A stretch of 64,000 nucleotides of DNA from Bacteroidota bacterium (GTDB lineage Bacteria; Bacteroidota; Bacteroidia; Cytophagales; Cytophagaceae). The translations under genes were made by a program, and so were the position numbers. The notes beneath the pieces were generated by a model. It was given only the letters and a program-made list of their open reading frames with translations, did not search any database and was not told the origin of the DNA. The DNA is taken from assembly GCA_023458555.1 (NCBI GenBank), contig JAEWYS010000001.1, positions 124,001-188,000 on the forward strand, given 5' to 3'. Of this stretch, positions 8,862 to 19,500 are shown piece by piece; within the stretch, counting starts at the first letter, position 1, and each line of letters opens with the position of its first letter.

Positions 8862-11264
8862 TTACTTCTTTTTAGTGGTCCTGACTGTCTTTTTTGCAGC
8901 TGTCTTTTTGGGGGTGGCCGGGGTCTTGGCTACCGTTGCTTTTTTTGCTGCGGCTTTGGCGCCTCTTCCTTTTTTCTCCGGTGCCTCTTCTGCCATTTTA
9001 AGGCATTCTTCCAGTGTGAGGGAAGCAGGTTCCACATCTTTCGGAATCTTGATATTCTTTCCTAAAGCTGAGATGTATGGCCCGAAACGACCGTTCAGGA
9101 TTTTTACATCAGGATTTTCCTCAAAAACCTTGATTTCTTTTTCCGCATCCGCTTTCCGTTTCTTTTCAATCAGCTCGATGCAGCGGGCTTCATCTACACT
9201 CAGCGGATCGTCTTCTTTGGTAAGTGAATAAAACTTTCCGTCGTGCCGGATATAAGGACCAAAACGCCCTACCGCAACAGTCATATTTTTACCTTCGTAG
9301 CTGCCGACTTCTCTCGGTAGCTTGAAGAGCTCAAGTGCTTCTTCCAGTGTCACGGTTTCAATCAGCTGACCTTTTCTCAGGCTGGCAAACTTGGGCTTTT
9401 CTCCGTCCTCGGTCTGCTCGCCAAGCTGCGCCAGCGGTCCGAAACGCCCGAGGCGGACAATGACTTTAAGACCTGTTTTAGGATCAATACCAAGCTCTCG
9501 TCCCGTGTTGACTTCCGAACGATCGATAGCTTCCGTACTTTCTACTTTCTGATGAAATGTTTTGTAGAAATTATCGAGCATATTGTCCCATTTCTTCTTG
9601 CCCTGTGCAATTTCGTCAAATTCTTTTTCAACAGAAGCCGTAAAGCTATAGTTGGTTACATTGGGGAAATACTGAACCAGAAAGTCGTTGACAATCATTC
9701 CGATGTCATTGGGAAACAGCTTGTTCTTTTCTGCTCCCGTATTTTCAGTGATTGTCTTGCTTTTGATGCCTGATTTATCCAGAGTCAGCTCCCGGAGCGC
9801 GCGCTCTTTTCCTTCACGGCTTTCTTTGATTACATAGCCTCTTTTCTGAATAGTAGAGATCGTAGGGGCATAGGTGGAAGGACGGCCGATACCCATTTCT
9901 TCCAGCTTTTTTACCAGACTGGCTTCCGTATACCGGGCAGCAGGTCTGGTAAAGCGTTCCAGTGCCCTGACCTGATTCATGGCAAGCTGCTGTCCGATAG
10001 AAAGAGGAGGAAGCATGCCGGATTTTTCATCATCGTCATCGTCATCGTCAGACGATTCTATATATACTTTAAGAAATCCTTCAAACTTGATCACCTCGCC
10101 TTTGGCTACAAAATGCTGATCGGAAGTTGAAATTCCGATGGTTGCCGTAGTACGCTCCAGCTCGGCATCCGCCATCTGCGAAGCGATGGCCCTTTTCCAT
10201 ATGAGCTCGTACAGGCGCTGCTCGTTGCGCTCTTCGCCGGCTTCATGATTGGAAAAGCTGGTTGGTCTTATAGCTTCGTGCGCTTCCTGTGCCGATTCGG
10301 ATTTGGTTTTGTAAATTCTGCGTTGACCGTATTCGCTGCCATACTCCCGGCTGATCTCGCTTTTGGCAGAAAGCAAAGCTTCTTCAGACAAGTTGAGGGA
10401 GTCGGTACGCATATAGGAAATCTTTCCTGCTTCATACAAGCGCTGTGCCAGTGTCATGGTCTGGGCAACGCTAAAGCCCAGCTTGCGGCTGGCTTCCTGT
10501 TGCAGAGTAGAAGTGGTAAAAGGAGGAGCCGGGGATTTTTTTGCCGGTTTTTTTTCGAGATTGGTAATCGAAAACTCTGCTCCCTGACATTTATTCAGAA
10601 ATGCCTGTGCGTCTGCTTCATTTTCAAAACGCTCCGGCAACTCAGCGTATAGCTTCTGACCGTTTTCCAGAAAGAATATGGCTGTAACGCGAAAAGCGGA
10701 TTTTGTCTGGAAGCGCTCTATCTCTCTTTCCCGCTCAACGATAAGCCGTACCGCTACGGACTGTACCCTGCCGGCCGATAATCCGGTTTTTATCTTTTTC
10801 CACAGAATGGGAGAAAGCTCGAAGCCCACAAGACGGTCAAGTACCCGTCTGGCCTGCTGTGCGTACACCAGATCGAGATCAATGCCCCTCGGATTCTGTA
10901 TTGCATTCAGAATAGCGTTTTTGGTAATTTCTCGGAAAACAATCCTGCGTGTTTTAATATCGTTGAGGTCCAGTGTCTCTTTCAGATGCCAGGATATGGC
11001 TTCTCCTTCACGGTCGTCGTCAGTCGCCAGCCATACAAGCTCCGCTTCTTTTGCCAGTTTTTTCAACTGCTGAACGACTTCTTTCTTATCGGCCGAAACT
11101 TCATAGGTGGGCTTAAACCCATGCTCTATATCTATGGCTTTATCACCCTTTGCCAGATCCCGGACATGCCCGTAGCTGGATTTGACCACAAAATCTTTAC
11201 CCAAATAACCTTCTATGGTTTTTGCCTTCGCCGGAGACTCAACAATTACAAGATTTTTAGTCAT
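8862..11264 (-). CDS. topA: DNA topoisomerase I (type IA)
   Basis: 800 residues from the chosen start MTKNLVIVESPAKAKTIEG. A longer reading from 11297 adds 11 residues (MNQSRKEEKYF) ahead of the conserved Toprim start and is less likely. It relaxes negatively supercoiled DNA through a transient 5'-phosphotyrosine link. Toprim motifs (ESPAKAKT; WLATDDDREGEAISWHL) and the active-site region KISYMRTDS with the catalytic Tyr are visible. Instead of Cys4 zinc fingers the C-terminus has at least three GRFGP-type repeats lacking cysteines, common in Bacteroidota, and ends in an Ala/Lys-rich tail. A run of seven Asp lies in the middle, encoded by a GAT/GAC trinucleotide tract near 10029-10050. Single-gene unit with its own terminator. 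Confidence 0.97.
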   Translation of the reverse strand: MTKNLVIVESPAKAKTIEGYLGKDFVVKSSYGHVRDLAKGDKAIDIEHGFKPTYEVSADKKEVVQQLKKLAKEAELVWLATDDDREGEAISWHLKETLDLNDIKTRRIVFREITKNAILNAIQNPRGIDLDLVYAQQARRVLDRLVGFELSPILWKKIKTGLSAGRVQSVAVRLIVEREREIERFQTKSAFRVTAIFFLENGQKLYAELPERFENEADAQAFLNKCQGAEFSITNLEKKPAKKSPAPPFTTSTLQQEASRKLGFSVAQTMTLAQRLYEAGKISYMRTDSLNLSEEALLSAKSEISREYGSEYGQRRIYKTKSESAQEAHEAIRPTSFSNHEAGEERNEQRLYELIWKRAIASQMADAELERTTATIGISTSDQHFVAKGEVIKFEGFLKVYIESSDDDDDDDEKSGMLPPLSIGQQLAMNQVRALERFTRPAARYTEASLVKKLEEMGIGRPSTYAPTISTIQKRGYVIKESREGKERALRELTLDKSGIKSKTITENTGAEKNKLFPNDIGMIVNDFLVQYFPNVTNYSFTASVEKEFDEIAQGKKKWDNMLDNFYKTFHQKVESTEAIDRSEVNTGRELGIDPKTGLKVIVRLGRFGPLAQLGEQTEDGEKPKFASLRKGQLIETVTLEEALELFKLPREVGSYEGKNMTVAVGRFGPYIRHDGKFYSLTKEDDPLSVDEARCIELIEKKRKADAEKEIKVFEENPDVKILNGRFGPYISALGKNIKIPKDVEPASLTLEECLKMAEEAPEKKGRGAKAAAKKATVAKTPATPKKTAAKKTVRTTKKK

Positions 11265-11357
11265 AAAATATTTTTCTTCTTTTCGAGATTGATTCAAATA
11301 TGTGGAATTTTTCGTATAAAATGCAAATATTAAAACATCCCAATAACATTTAATTTC

Positions 11358-11365
11358 TAATTTTG
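11358..11365 (+). promoter_or_regulatory. Candidate -7 element upstream of sixA
   Basis: TAATTTTG fits the Bacteroidota -7 consensus TAnnTTTG and lies 40 bp before the sixA start. No TTG is found 19-21 bp upstream, so this is only half of a consensus promoter. Confidence 0.35.
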
Positions 11366-11405
11366 ATTTTTTACCAATAAAGAAGGATCGCTAACAAATT
11401 GTTCC

Positions 11406-11903
11406 ATGCCATATAACTTGTATTTACTCAGACATGCCAAGTCAGACTGGTCAGTACCTGGTCAGAAGGATATAGACCGGGAGCTGAACAGCAGAGGGCT
11501 TAATGATGCTCCGCGCATAGGCAGAAGGCTCCATGATTTGGGAGTAAGACCCGAACGGGTTATATGCAGTCCCGCCCGGCGCACAAAAATGACGGCGCTG
11601 TATGTATGCGAACAGTTGCACTATGATCAGGACAGCATAGTATATTCAGAAGATATATATGAGGCGAGCATGCGGACACTGCTGAGCGCCATTAACGGGC
11701 TGGATGACAACTGGCGGTCGGTAATGCTGATCGGACACAATCCCGGACTTACATATCTGGCCGAATATATGTCCCGGCAGGAGCTTGGAAATATCCCCAC
11801 ATCCGGGGTTATCAATCTGGAGTTTGATGTGGATTCATGGCAGGAGGTTTCCGGTGGATCTGCCATTGTCAAATGGTTTATCTATCCGAAAATGCTCACA
11901 TAA
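11406..11903 (+). CDS. sixA: SixA-type phosphohistidine phosphatase (histidine phosphatase superfamily)
   Basis: 165 residues. LYLLRHAKSDW carries the RHG-type motif with catalytic His10 (here RHAKS, typical of the SixA branch), CSPARRTKMTA is the second conserved block, and LIGHNPGL contains the second active-site His111. Length and domain layout match short SixA proteins, which remove phosphate from phosphohistidine, for example on His-phosphotransfer domains. Transcribed alone, divergent from topA and convergent with a stand-alone receiver protein. A link between the phosphatase and that receiver is possible but not shown; substrates of Bacteroidota members are largely unassigned. Confidence 0.88.
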   Translation: MPYNLYLLRHAKSDWSVPGQKDIDRELNSRGLNDAPRIGRRLHDLGVRPERVICSPARRTKMTALYVCEQLHYDQDSIVYSEDIYEASMRTLLSAINGLDDNWRSVMLIGHNPGLTYLAEYMSRQELGNIPTSGVINLEFDVDSWQEVSGGSAIVKWFIYPKMLT

Positions 11904-11955
11904 AGTCTGCAATTATGCAGAATTGGTATGCCTTGTTCCACAATTTTAAAGCTGC

Positions 11956-12402
11956 TTACCACATCATATTCCGTTGTCTGAAATAGTTTTCTTTCAGTGT
12001 AAGAAAGTTTTCCGGTTGCAAATCTTTAAACTCTACCGGTTTGGTAAGATAGGCCAGTACATTCTTGTACGTAGTAGATCGAATAATATCATTGGGGTCG
12101 GATGAAGAGGTAACAATGGAAAACTGGCATTGCTTAAAGATTTTCGGGTGAAGCTCCTGGCTCATTTTGTCGATCAGCTCAAAGCCATTGTATTTAGGCA
12201 TATTCAGATCGAGAAAAATCATTTCCGGCAAATCGGAAGCCTGAGGGGATTGTGTTTTAAACCAGTTGAGAGCAATAGCCGGTCCCTCAAAAACAATCAC
12301 TTCTTTCGCAAATCTGGCATGATGTATAGCCTGCTTAAGCAACAAAACGTCAATAGGATTGTCTTCTATCAAGCAAACTTTACCAAAATAATAATTATCC
12401 AT
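11956..12402 (-). CDS. Stand-alone response-regulator receiver protein (CheY-like)
   Basis: 148 residues, a single REC domain with no output domain. Acidic pocket Glu13-Asp14 (LIEDNPID), phospho-acceptor Asp65 in IFLDLNMPK, conserved Ser/Thr near 98-100 and Lys121 in LTKPVEF are all in place, so it should be phosphorylated by a histidine kinase. The spacing of these elements matches the Rcp1-like branch of short receivers common in Bacteroidota. No kinase lies nearby, so its partner is unknown. The 296 bases upstream of its start (12403-12698) hold no gene that I can support. Confidence 0.9.
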   Translation of the reverse strand: MDNYYFGKVCLIEDNPIDVLLLKQAIHHARFAKEVIVFEGPAIALNWFKTQSPQASDLPEMIFLDLNMPKYNGFELIDKMSQELHPKIFKQCQFSIVTSSSDPNDIIRSTTYKNVLAYLTKPVEFKDLQPENFLTLKENYFRQRNMMW

Positions 12403-12698
12403 AAAAGTTATACTGGCGATTTGTTATGACCGATGCATGCTTTTACGCCATAAACAATATAAAGTTATTGACGAAATATAGTAAATAATTACAAGACGGT
12501 ATTTTGCGAATAAAAAATTGAAGTATGTTAACCTAGGGGATTTTGGTGTTTGCAAAAGTGATTGAAATAAAGTGCTTTATGAATATAAAAAAATATCAGA
12601 GGAAATTGCCGAATACACATACCAGTGTTTGGAAAACGGTCGTAATGGGCGGGAGAGAGGAATAGTGTGTGCAGGAGCAGCCTAAAAAGGGTACCTGA

Positions 12699-13037
12699 CT
12701 AGCGGGCCCCGTAGTTTCGCTTATTGCTTTTGGTTCTTCTGGCGGCATGTTTTCTACGTTTTTCCGCTGTTTTTTCTGCTTTTTTTCGGGTTACCTCATT
12801 TCGTTTATCTTTCGTTTTACGCTCTTTCTCAATCTTTTTCATGTAGTCCTTGTAGGCTTTGCTCTGCGTTGCATCCTGATTGAGCGCATCAAGGTCCTTC
12901 TGGCTTCCCATTCCTCTGTTTCGTTCTTTTTTTACCTTGATTTTTTTTGTTTTTCCCCCGTCTTCATCCTGAGCAAAGGATTGGATACCAGCCAGCGAAA
13001 AGAAAGAAGCCAATACGATTATAAGAAGTCGATACAT
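12699..13037 (-). CDS. Small basic exported protein next to the PorE-like gene
   Basis: 112 residues from the start MYRLLIIVLASFFSL; the frame can be extended to 13145, but the extension lacks a signal-like start and would overlap the preceding gene. A clean signal peptide (cleavage after SFAQ, about residue 19) precedes a mature part of about 90 residues dominated by Lys, Arg and Glu (KTKKIKVKKERNRGMG, later KKAEKTAEKRRKHAARR). No domain is recognised. It follows the OmpA/PorE-like gene by 65 bp on the same strand, so it may end the T9SS operon. A similar small basic exported protein sits at the other side of the locus (20739-21059). Confidence 0.65.
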   Translation of the reverse strand: MYRLLIIVLASFFSLAGIQSFAQDEDGGKTKKIKVKKERNRGMGSQKDLDALNQDATQSKAYKDYMKKIEKERKTKDKRNEVTRKKAEKTAEKRRKHAARRTKSNKRNYGAR

Positions 13038-13102
13038 ACGAAAACAAAACAGTTTATGGTCAAATATAACAGATATCAGATTATTCAGCACATCTGCCAG
13101 GA

Positions 13103-15478
13103 CTAATTTTCCATAATTGTGATCACAGCTCTCCTGTTTAACCAACGGTTTTCCGGATTGTCAGAGCCATCCGGGTTCTCATTGGGCACCAGAGGTTCTG
13201 ATTCTCCATATCCCTGCCCGGACATACGCTTCCTGCTAATGCCTTTTTTTGCCATATAATCGATAATCGCTCTGTATCGTTTTTTACTTAAGCTGAGATT
13301 GTATTCTTCGCTGCCCTTGCTATCGGTGTGTGCCGCTATGAAAATTGTAAGTTCAGGATATCCCGTCAGAAGACGGGCCAGACTGTCAAGGCTGCCGGAA
13401 TTCTTTTCTATAAATTTTGTATCGTCAAAGTCATAATTCAGTACAATTTTCAGTTCACCTGAATATTCTTTTATAGGCATGTCTTTGCTCAGGGTACGTG
13501 TTTTCTGCGCTTCCAGTTCTTTGTATAGCTTGGAAACCGTATGAGAATGTTCGCTTTCAATATCATTTACTGTATTGCCGGCTTCTGTTTCCATTGCCAG
13601 CGCTGTAACCGATGAATCTGCTGCTTCGGTCTTGTCAAAGTAGAAATCGATCACAGCCAGTGAAAAATCCCGTGTTCTGATTTCCTGTGTGGAAGTGGAG
13701 TAATCGTCAGTTGTAAATGTTTTGCTCAGAATTTTTTGAGGAGTGCTCCGGAAAAGTAAAAGGACAGTATCCTTATCATAAATAGCTGCTCCAAGGTATA
13801 TTTTATCAGGATCAATCAGATATGAATTGTCGGCAGAGGGCAGCTCTTTGTATCTGCCTGCCTGAATCAGTGTGTTTTCACGTGCGGGAACAGGCTTGCT
13901 TCCCGAGCGCATCAGATTAGTAATGATTGCTTTATTGAGGGCGCTCGCCGAATCAGCTGATAGCCGGACAGCATGCTGAACGGAGTCGCCGTTGAAAGCA
14001 TATTCATCATCTTTCCGGTAAGCATTCTCAGGAAACTGAAGGGAAGGCTTTTCAAACAGCCTGATCACAGCGTCTTTTAGTGGCACTTTTGCTTCTTTTC
14101 CGGCATAGGCATTTAATTTTACAAGCATCAGATCCCTGGTAAAGCTGTATTCATATATATCATCGCAGCAGGTTTCGCTTGTGAGATGATATCCTTCCGG
14201 TCGGTTTGATACCAGAAAACCCGCATTACGGTCGCCCCGGATGGAAAAATAGGAGTCATCAACCCGGGTGTTTAATGGTTTTCCCATATTGACAGGAGCA
14301 GTCCATATGTTGAAAGCCCCCTCTGAACGGAAAATATCATAGCCGCCGAATCCGTAGTGATAGTTTGAGCTGAAATACAGATTACCGGATGTGCTGTCAT
14401 AATAGGGAGTTATTTCATCTCTTAGTGTATTAATGTCTTTTCCGAGGTTAGAAGGAGCCCGATATCCGCCTCTGGGGTCAATTACCGAGCACCAGATATC
14501 AAGGCCGCCGCGCCCTCCCGGGCGGTTTGAGGTATAAAACAGTACCTCATATTTATTGCCTTTGTTTTCTACCAGAGAAATATGCGGCTGTGTGGACGTA
14601 TAGCCTTTTCTGTTGATGGAGGCCGGCAACTTTTTAGGCTTCGAAAATCGCTCGTTTTCATAGTTGCTCATATAAATATGACACAACATGCTTCCGTCCG
14701 TATCTTCTATGCACCGTGTAAAATAAAAACGCTTTTTGTCCGGACTGAAAGAGCCGTTGGCGTTATTTTCAAATCTGGTATTTACATTGGGTAAAAGAGT
14801 ATTGGGGCCCCAGGTATGACCGTCATAACCGGAAGAATACAATTTTACCATGTAATGATGAGCTTCATCCGGCTCTACTGTCAGTACGGTGTCAGATTGC
14901 AGTGAAGAATATATTAAAACTGAATCGGATAAAAGGGTGGGCGCAAAGTCACTATATGCCGAATTTACATTGTCACCAAGATGAGCTACATTATAAGGGT
15001 TGGTTTGGGTAAAGTTTTTCTGAGCCCACTGGCAGGATGCGATTTCATTTTCTGCAATCTTTTTATAATTCTCCTTTCTGGTGTCTCTGTACTTGCTTTG
15101 CGCAAACTTTCTGAAGGCATTTTCCGCTTCTTTATACTTCTCATTGTATTTCAGGCACTCAGCATAGCGGAACAAGGCAATGGTTGTAACCTTGTCACCA
15201 TCCATATCTACATGCTTTTTATACCATTTTTCAGCGTTTTTATAATCTCGTGAGAAAAAATATGCGTTCGCCAGCTCCAGCACATATTTTTTATTGCCAG
15301 GATGCGCCTCAACCAGCTCCAGCATATGTCCTACAGCATTATAATAACTGCCTTTGGATACCATGCTGGCGCCTACCTGATGCTTTTTATCAGGACTGAG
15401 TTGCCGTACAGGCCGTTCCTGACCAAAGGCTGTTGGTATTACTAGACAGAGGTAGATAAAAAAGATAAATGCTTTCAC
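13103..15478 (-). CDS. PorE-like OmpA-family protein: TPR, PD40 repeats, OmpA peptidoglycan-binding domain
   Basis: 791 residues with a signal peptide (cleavage near AFGQ). TPR-like helices occupy about 35-140 (YNAVGHMLELVEAHPGNKKY; YKNAEKWYKK; YKEAENAFRKFA). About 165-450 is a PD40/WD40-like propeller with repeats such as SPDKKRFYFTR, LFYTSNRPGGRGGLDIW and LYFSSNYHYGFGGYDIFRS. The C-terminal 110 residues are an OmpA domain (IFIAAHTDSKGSEEYNLSLS, then KRMSGQGYGES) that should bind peptidoglycan. This TPR-propeller-OmpA layout is that of PorE, which helps anchor the T9SS to the cell wall. It lies 15 bp downstream of the PorP/SprF gene, in the same operon. Genomes carry several such proteins, so it may serve this one cargo only. 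Confidence 0.9.
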   Translation of the reverse strand: MKAFIFFIYLCLVIPTAFGQERPVRQLSPDKKHQVGASMVSKGSYYNAVGHMLELVEAHPGNKKYVLELANAYFFSRDYKNAEKWYKKHVDMDGDKVTTIALFRYAECLKYNEKYKEAENAFRKFAQSKYRDTRKENYKKIAENEIASCQWAQKNFTQTNPYNVAHLGDNVNSAYSDFAPTLLSDSVLIYSSLQSDTVLTVEPDEAHHYMVKLYSSGYDGHTWGPNTLLPNVNTRFENNANGSFSPDKKRFYFTRCIEDTDGSMLCHIYMSNYENERFSKPKKLPASINRKGYTSTQPHISLVENKGNKYEVLFYTSNRPGGRGGLDIWCSVIDPRGGYRAPSNLGKDINTLRDEITPYYDSTSGNLYFSSNYHYGFGGYDIFRSEGAFNIWTAPVNMGKPLNTRVDDSYFSIRGDRNAGFLVSNRPEGYHLTSETCCDDIYEYSFTRDLMLVKLNAYAGKEAKVPLKDAVIRLFEKPSLQFPENAYRKDDEYAFNGDSVQHAVRLSADSASALNKAIITNLMRSGSKPVPARENTLIQAGRYKELPSADNSYLIDPDKIYLGAAIYDKDTVLLLFRSTPQKILSKTFTTDDYSTSTQEIRTRDFSLAVIDFYFDKTEAADSSVTALAMETEAGNTVNDIESEHSHTVSKLYKELEAQKTRTLSKDMPIKEYSGELKIVLNYDFDDTKFIEKNSGSLDSLARLLTGYPELTIFIAAHTDSKGSEEYNLSLSKKRYRAIIDYMAKKGISRKRMSGQGYGESEPLVPNENPDGSDNPENRWLNRRAVITIMEN

Positions 15479-15493
15479 TGCGTAAACGTTTTA

Positions 15494-16540
15494 TTAAAAG
15501 AATTTACATGGAACGGTATGCTGATAGGGTAATGCTCTTTTCAGGAAACCATAATATGTAAGTACGATCTCAAAGGCACCGATTCTGGCTCTGTCCTTCA
15601 CTTCCGGAGAGTTTCTGATATCCAGCAGAGAGCTTTGGGTGGCATCATAGCTTATGCCAATATGAATATTATGATATTTTAAACCGCCGTAAAGGATAAG
15701 CGCATCCTGAACACGCGTCCAGAGTCCGGCCTGAACAACGATCAAATCAGGATTGTCGGTCAGCGCGTATTCCAGCATGGCGCCCATATCTATATTACGA
15801 GCTCTGGTCTGGGTCATAAACATAATCTCAGGGCGGAAATACAGACGATTGATAATTTTCTGTCTGCCGCCGATCTGTATAAGCCCCCGGTTCTTTAGTT
15901 TGTTAAGATCATCCTCCACACTCACAGCAAAGTTTTCCTTAGGTCTTAGCAGATTGAAAAAAGATACGCCTGCATGAAGGTCTGTCCCCGGGGCAAGCCG
16001 GAACCGGTAAAACAAACCTGCATTTAGATTGAAATAACTAAATGACTGATGTATGCCAGGCTCACCGGAAGAAATGCCCGGGTTGAGCTGATAATCGACA
16101 ATCTGATTTCCAAAGTAGAGGCTTGAGTAATCAATCCGTTTTTGCACCATACCGAACTGCGTTCCGATAGAAAGCTTGTGCCTCTTCTGAGGATCTAGTG
16201 TTTTGATATAGCTTAGCGAACCATATATGGAATTGTTGGTAAATGTTTCGCTCCCCATCTGATCTCTGAAAACAAGAATTCCGACACCGATTTTATCACC
16301 TTTGAGCACAGGCGGCAACAGGTTGACATCGGCACCGAAAGCAACTGTTGAGAAAGTCGCATTGGCCTGTCTCCACTGATTCCGGTAGATGGCGTTGAGA
16401 CGGATATCCTGTTTCATAAAACCCGTTAATGCCGGATTGACCGGAAGAGGAGTATTAAAAAACTGTGAGAAGTGGATATCCTGCCCGACGGAAGCCACAT
16501 GTGCAGAAATGATCAATAGTATTATATAAAAAATCTTCAT
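15494..16540 (-). CDS. PorP/SprF-family type IX secretion membrane protein
   Basis: 348 residues. Signal peptide (MKIFYIILLIISAHVASVGQ) then DIHFSQFFNTPLPVNPALTG, the diagnostic start of PorP/SprF proteins. Alternating beta-strand sequence with aromatic ends follows (GVGILVFRDQMG, LSIGTQFGMVQKRIDYSSLY, FNLNAGLFYRF, LILYGGLKYHNIHIGISYD), consistent with a 14-stranded outer-membrane barrel. PorP/SprF proteins receive type B cargo at the cell surface. The gene starts 4 bp after the stop of the PKD/CHU_C cargo gene, the classical sprB-sprF order, and is followed by the PorE-like gene, so it is very probably the dedicated partner of that cargo. Confidence 0.95.
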   Translation of the reverse strand: MKIFYIILLIISAHVASVGQDIHFSQFFNTPLPVNPALTGFMKQDIRLNAIYRNQWRQANATFSTVAFGADVNLLPPVLKGDKIGVGILVFRDQMGSETFTNNSIYGSLSYIKTLDPQKRHKLSIGTQFGMVQKRIDYSSLYFGNQIVDYQLNPGISSGEPGIHQSFSYFNLNAGLFYRFRLAPGTDLHAGVSFFNLLRPKENFAVSVEDDLNKLKNRGLIQIGGRQKIINRLYFRPEIMFMTQTRARNIDMGAMLEYALTDNPDLIVVQAGLWTRVQDALILYGGLKYHNIHIGISYDATQSSLLDIRNSPEVKDRARIGAFEIVLTYYGFLKRALPYQHTVPCKFF

Positions 16541-16544
16541 CTTC

Positions 16545-19500
16545 CTATCTGATTAAAGCTATTTTACCGCTTTGGGTGATGATTTCCTGATGATAATCCC
16601 GAGCCCTGACATAATATACATAGGATCCTATAGGCTGCTCGCTTCCTCTGAATGTCCCGTCCCATATGGCATTAAGATCATTGCCTGCATCAAATACAAG
16701 TTCTCCCCAGCGATTGTATATCCGAAACTCCAGAAGCTCTTCTATACCTTTGTAAAACAGATAAAGTCCATCGTTGGTACCATCATTATTGGGACTGAAC
16801 GCATTGGGAAGCAGAAGGTATACCTTAAGATCCAGCTTCTTGAAGGCGGTATCGCTGCAGCCAAATTCATTATAGACAACCTGATGAATGGCTACTTCAG
16901 AAAAAGCAGCAGAGTAGGTATGTTCAGGATTATTATTGTCAGGATCAGTAATAGTCAGGCTATCTCCGTCCCCCCAGACCCATAGCCAGCGTATGGCTCC
17001 GGTTGATTCATCAAAAAACTGAACAGGTCTTTGTGTAATAAGCTCATTTTCGATATAATGGAAACCGGCTCGCGGAACAGGATTAACCACAACCGATTTG
17101 ATAACCGTATCAGCACATTGAGAAACGCTGTCGGTAACATACAGTTTCACATCGTAAACTCCTTCTTTTTCATATATATGAACCGGGTTGCGGGCATAAC
17201 TGGTGTCATTTACATCCAGTATCCAGGTAAGACGGTCTATCGTGCTGCCGTCCACAGTGGTGGCTGACTGATCAAAAAAGCGCACAGGCTGGCCTGCGCA
17301 AACCGGGTCAAGGGCGGTAAAATCTGGTACAGGCAGCGGATATATTTGTACCGGCATAACAGTGTCTCTGCGGCAGTTATACGTATTGTTAATCAGCTCA
17401 ACGTATACATTGTATGTGCCTTCCTGAGAATATATGTGAAAAGGGGTGAGCCCTGTGGATGTTTGATTTTCAGGGTCTGCGTGCATATCACCAAAATCCC
17501 AGAATATGTCATCAACCATACCTTCCTCTACTGCCTGACAGGTGTAAAAGAAATAGGTTTCCCTGTTGACACATAGATTTTCGGGACATATGATCGGATC
17601 CGGCATTTTGCCGATACTTTTCATCTCCGATTTGGTATAAGTACATCCATCCGTATTGGTAGCACTATAGGATAAACGGTATAGTCCCGGATCGGAAAGG
17701 AAGAAGATCGTATCTTTCGAAAACTCATCAATGAACTCGTAATGATCTCCATCTCCATCGTGCGAATGGAGATATTTTTCTACCTTCCATTTCATATCGC
17801 TGGCAGGGCTGCCTGATATGAGATCAGAATTCAGCCGGAGCGTATCATCGGTACAACCACCGACAAGCTCAGTGTCCATTGAGAAGTGCTCAAAAATATC
17901 GACGGTATCGCGGAAAATACGCCAGCAGCTGAGTGTATCCCGGTCCAGGAGACGATTGTACATCATCTGAAGAGAAAATATATATGACTTACCCGCGGAG
18001 TCAGAAGGGAAATTGTACGTAAGATCATAATAGAACTCACCGTTGTCATTACGTTTGAGACGTACTGTCTGCCTTGAGGAGCTGTCATTGTCAGCCCGTA
18101 CAATCAGATTGTTATTTACCCGCCATACAAGGGAGTCAATGTATTCTCCTCTAGGGCTCTCCAGTATGATAGTATCATAGGAGCACATAATGGTTGGCGC
18201 AACAACAAAATGTTCAACAGGAAGAGTCTGTTTGATTTCGTGGTCATAACTTCGCTCACATTGTGTTTTATCCCGGATAGTTAAGGTTGCGGTATATACA
18301 CCGTCTACGGGGTATCGATACTTCTGAACCCCGCCGTTTTCTGTGAACTCTTTTATGATGCCGTTTCCGAAATCCCATTTCCAGTACTCGATTCCCCAAT
18401 GACTATAAGATCTATCTGTAAATAAAAGCGAGTCGTTTTCATTGCAGTACAAGGATGGAAGGTAATAGGCGTCGATCGGATCCATGACAAATCGCTGTAT
18501 AATTGTATCACAACCATACTTGTCATATATTCTTACAGATATGGTGTCAATAGTTTCTACTACGATAGAGTCAATATTCCGTTCACCCGTTGACCATTCA
18601 AACCGGACTGGGGATGTACCCCCTGTGGTATCCCGAAGATGAAATACGGTTTGGGGATTATCGCATTGAAAAAACTGAGAAGGTTCCAGTATTTGACCAT
18701 AGGGATTATCGTGGATGTATACGTCTTTTGACAGCGTGCTTGTGCAGTTGTATTCATTGATAATGGTTACCGTAACAGTATGCCAGCCTGTATCGCTTGG
18801 GGTCCATTCCGTATTGATATATCCGGGATTTCCGGGATAATAGATTGGCCGCCGGTAGCCTATCCCAAATCGTTCCCGGTATACCGGCATATTGTTTACC
18901 GTTACGATATATTCTTTAATACCGCAGATCTCGGCAGTGCTTGCATCACGTAAATACAAACGTTTATGCTTGCAGGAATCCAGCGGGATAAAATCAGCTT
19001 CGGGCTTGTCACAGACCTTTACTTCTTTGGTGATACTGCTTTTGCATCCTTCGGTATCTTCAACATCCAGACTTACATGATAAACACCGCCTTTGGTAAA
19101 TGCATGAGTTGGGTTTTGAAGGGTCGAATAATTGTCTTCTCCGCTATCTTCATCTCCAAAATCCCAATTCCATTTTACAATGGAGCCGTTGGACGAAGTA
19201 GATTTGTCTGAAAACCCGATCTGATCCAGGGCGCAAAGAATTGGAAAAGAAAAGTCTGCTTTGGCAGAGCTCCGCAGGTTGAATGTAATAGATGAATCCG
19301 AGCAGCCATTAGCGTCGGTAACCTTCAGGAAATAATAACCTGATCCCTTGGTAATGGTCGGAGTAGTTTCTCCTGTGTTCCAGAGATAGGTATATGGCTC
19401 CCTGCCACGGGTAATGGTCGGGATAATTTCCTTGGTCGTATTGCACGGGATGGCCTCGCTTTCCGGAAGAGTCACTTTGGGCAATGCGTTTACTTTGATC

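Noticed and set aside
10245..11073. Plus-strand ORFs of 131-135 codons inside topA
   Set aside because: Antisense to a clearly conserved essential gene.
11265..11297. Upstream start for topA adding 11 residues
   Set aside because: The added residues precede the conserved MTKNLVIVESPAKAKT start and lie in AT-rich leader sequence.
12403..12698. 28-codon plus-strand ORF near 12580-12665
   Set aside because: No signal, no motif and no regulatory sequence; treated as chance.
13038..13145. Extended N-terminus of the small basic exported protein
   Set aside because: It would bury the clear signal peptide starting at MYRLLIIVLAS and overlap the PorE-like gene.
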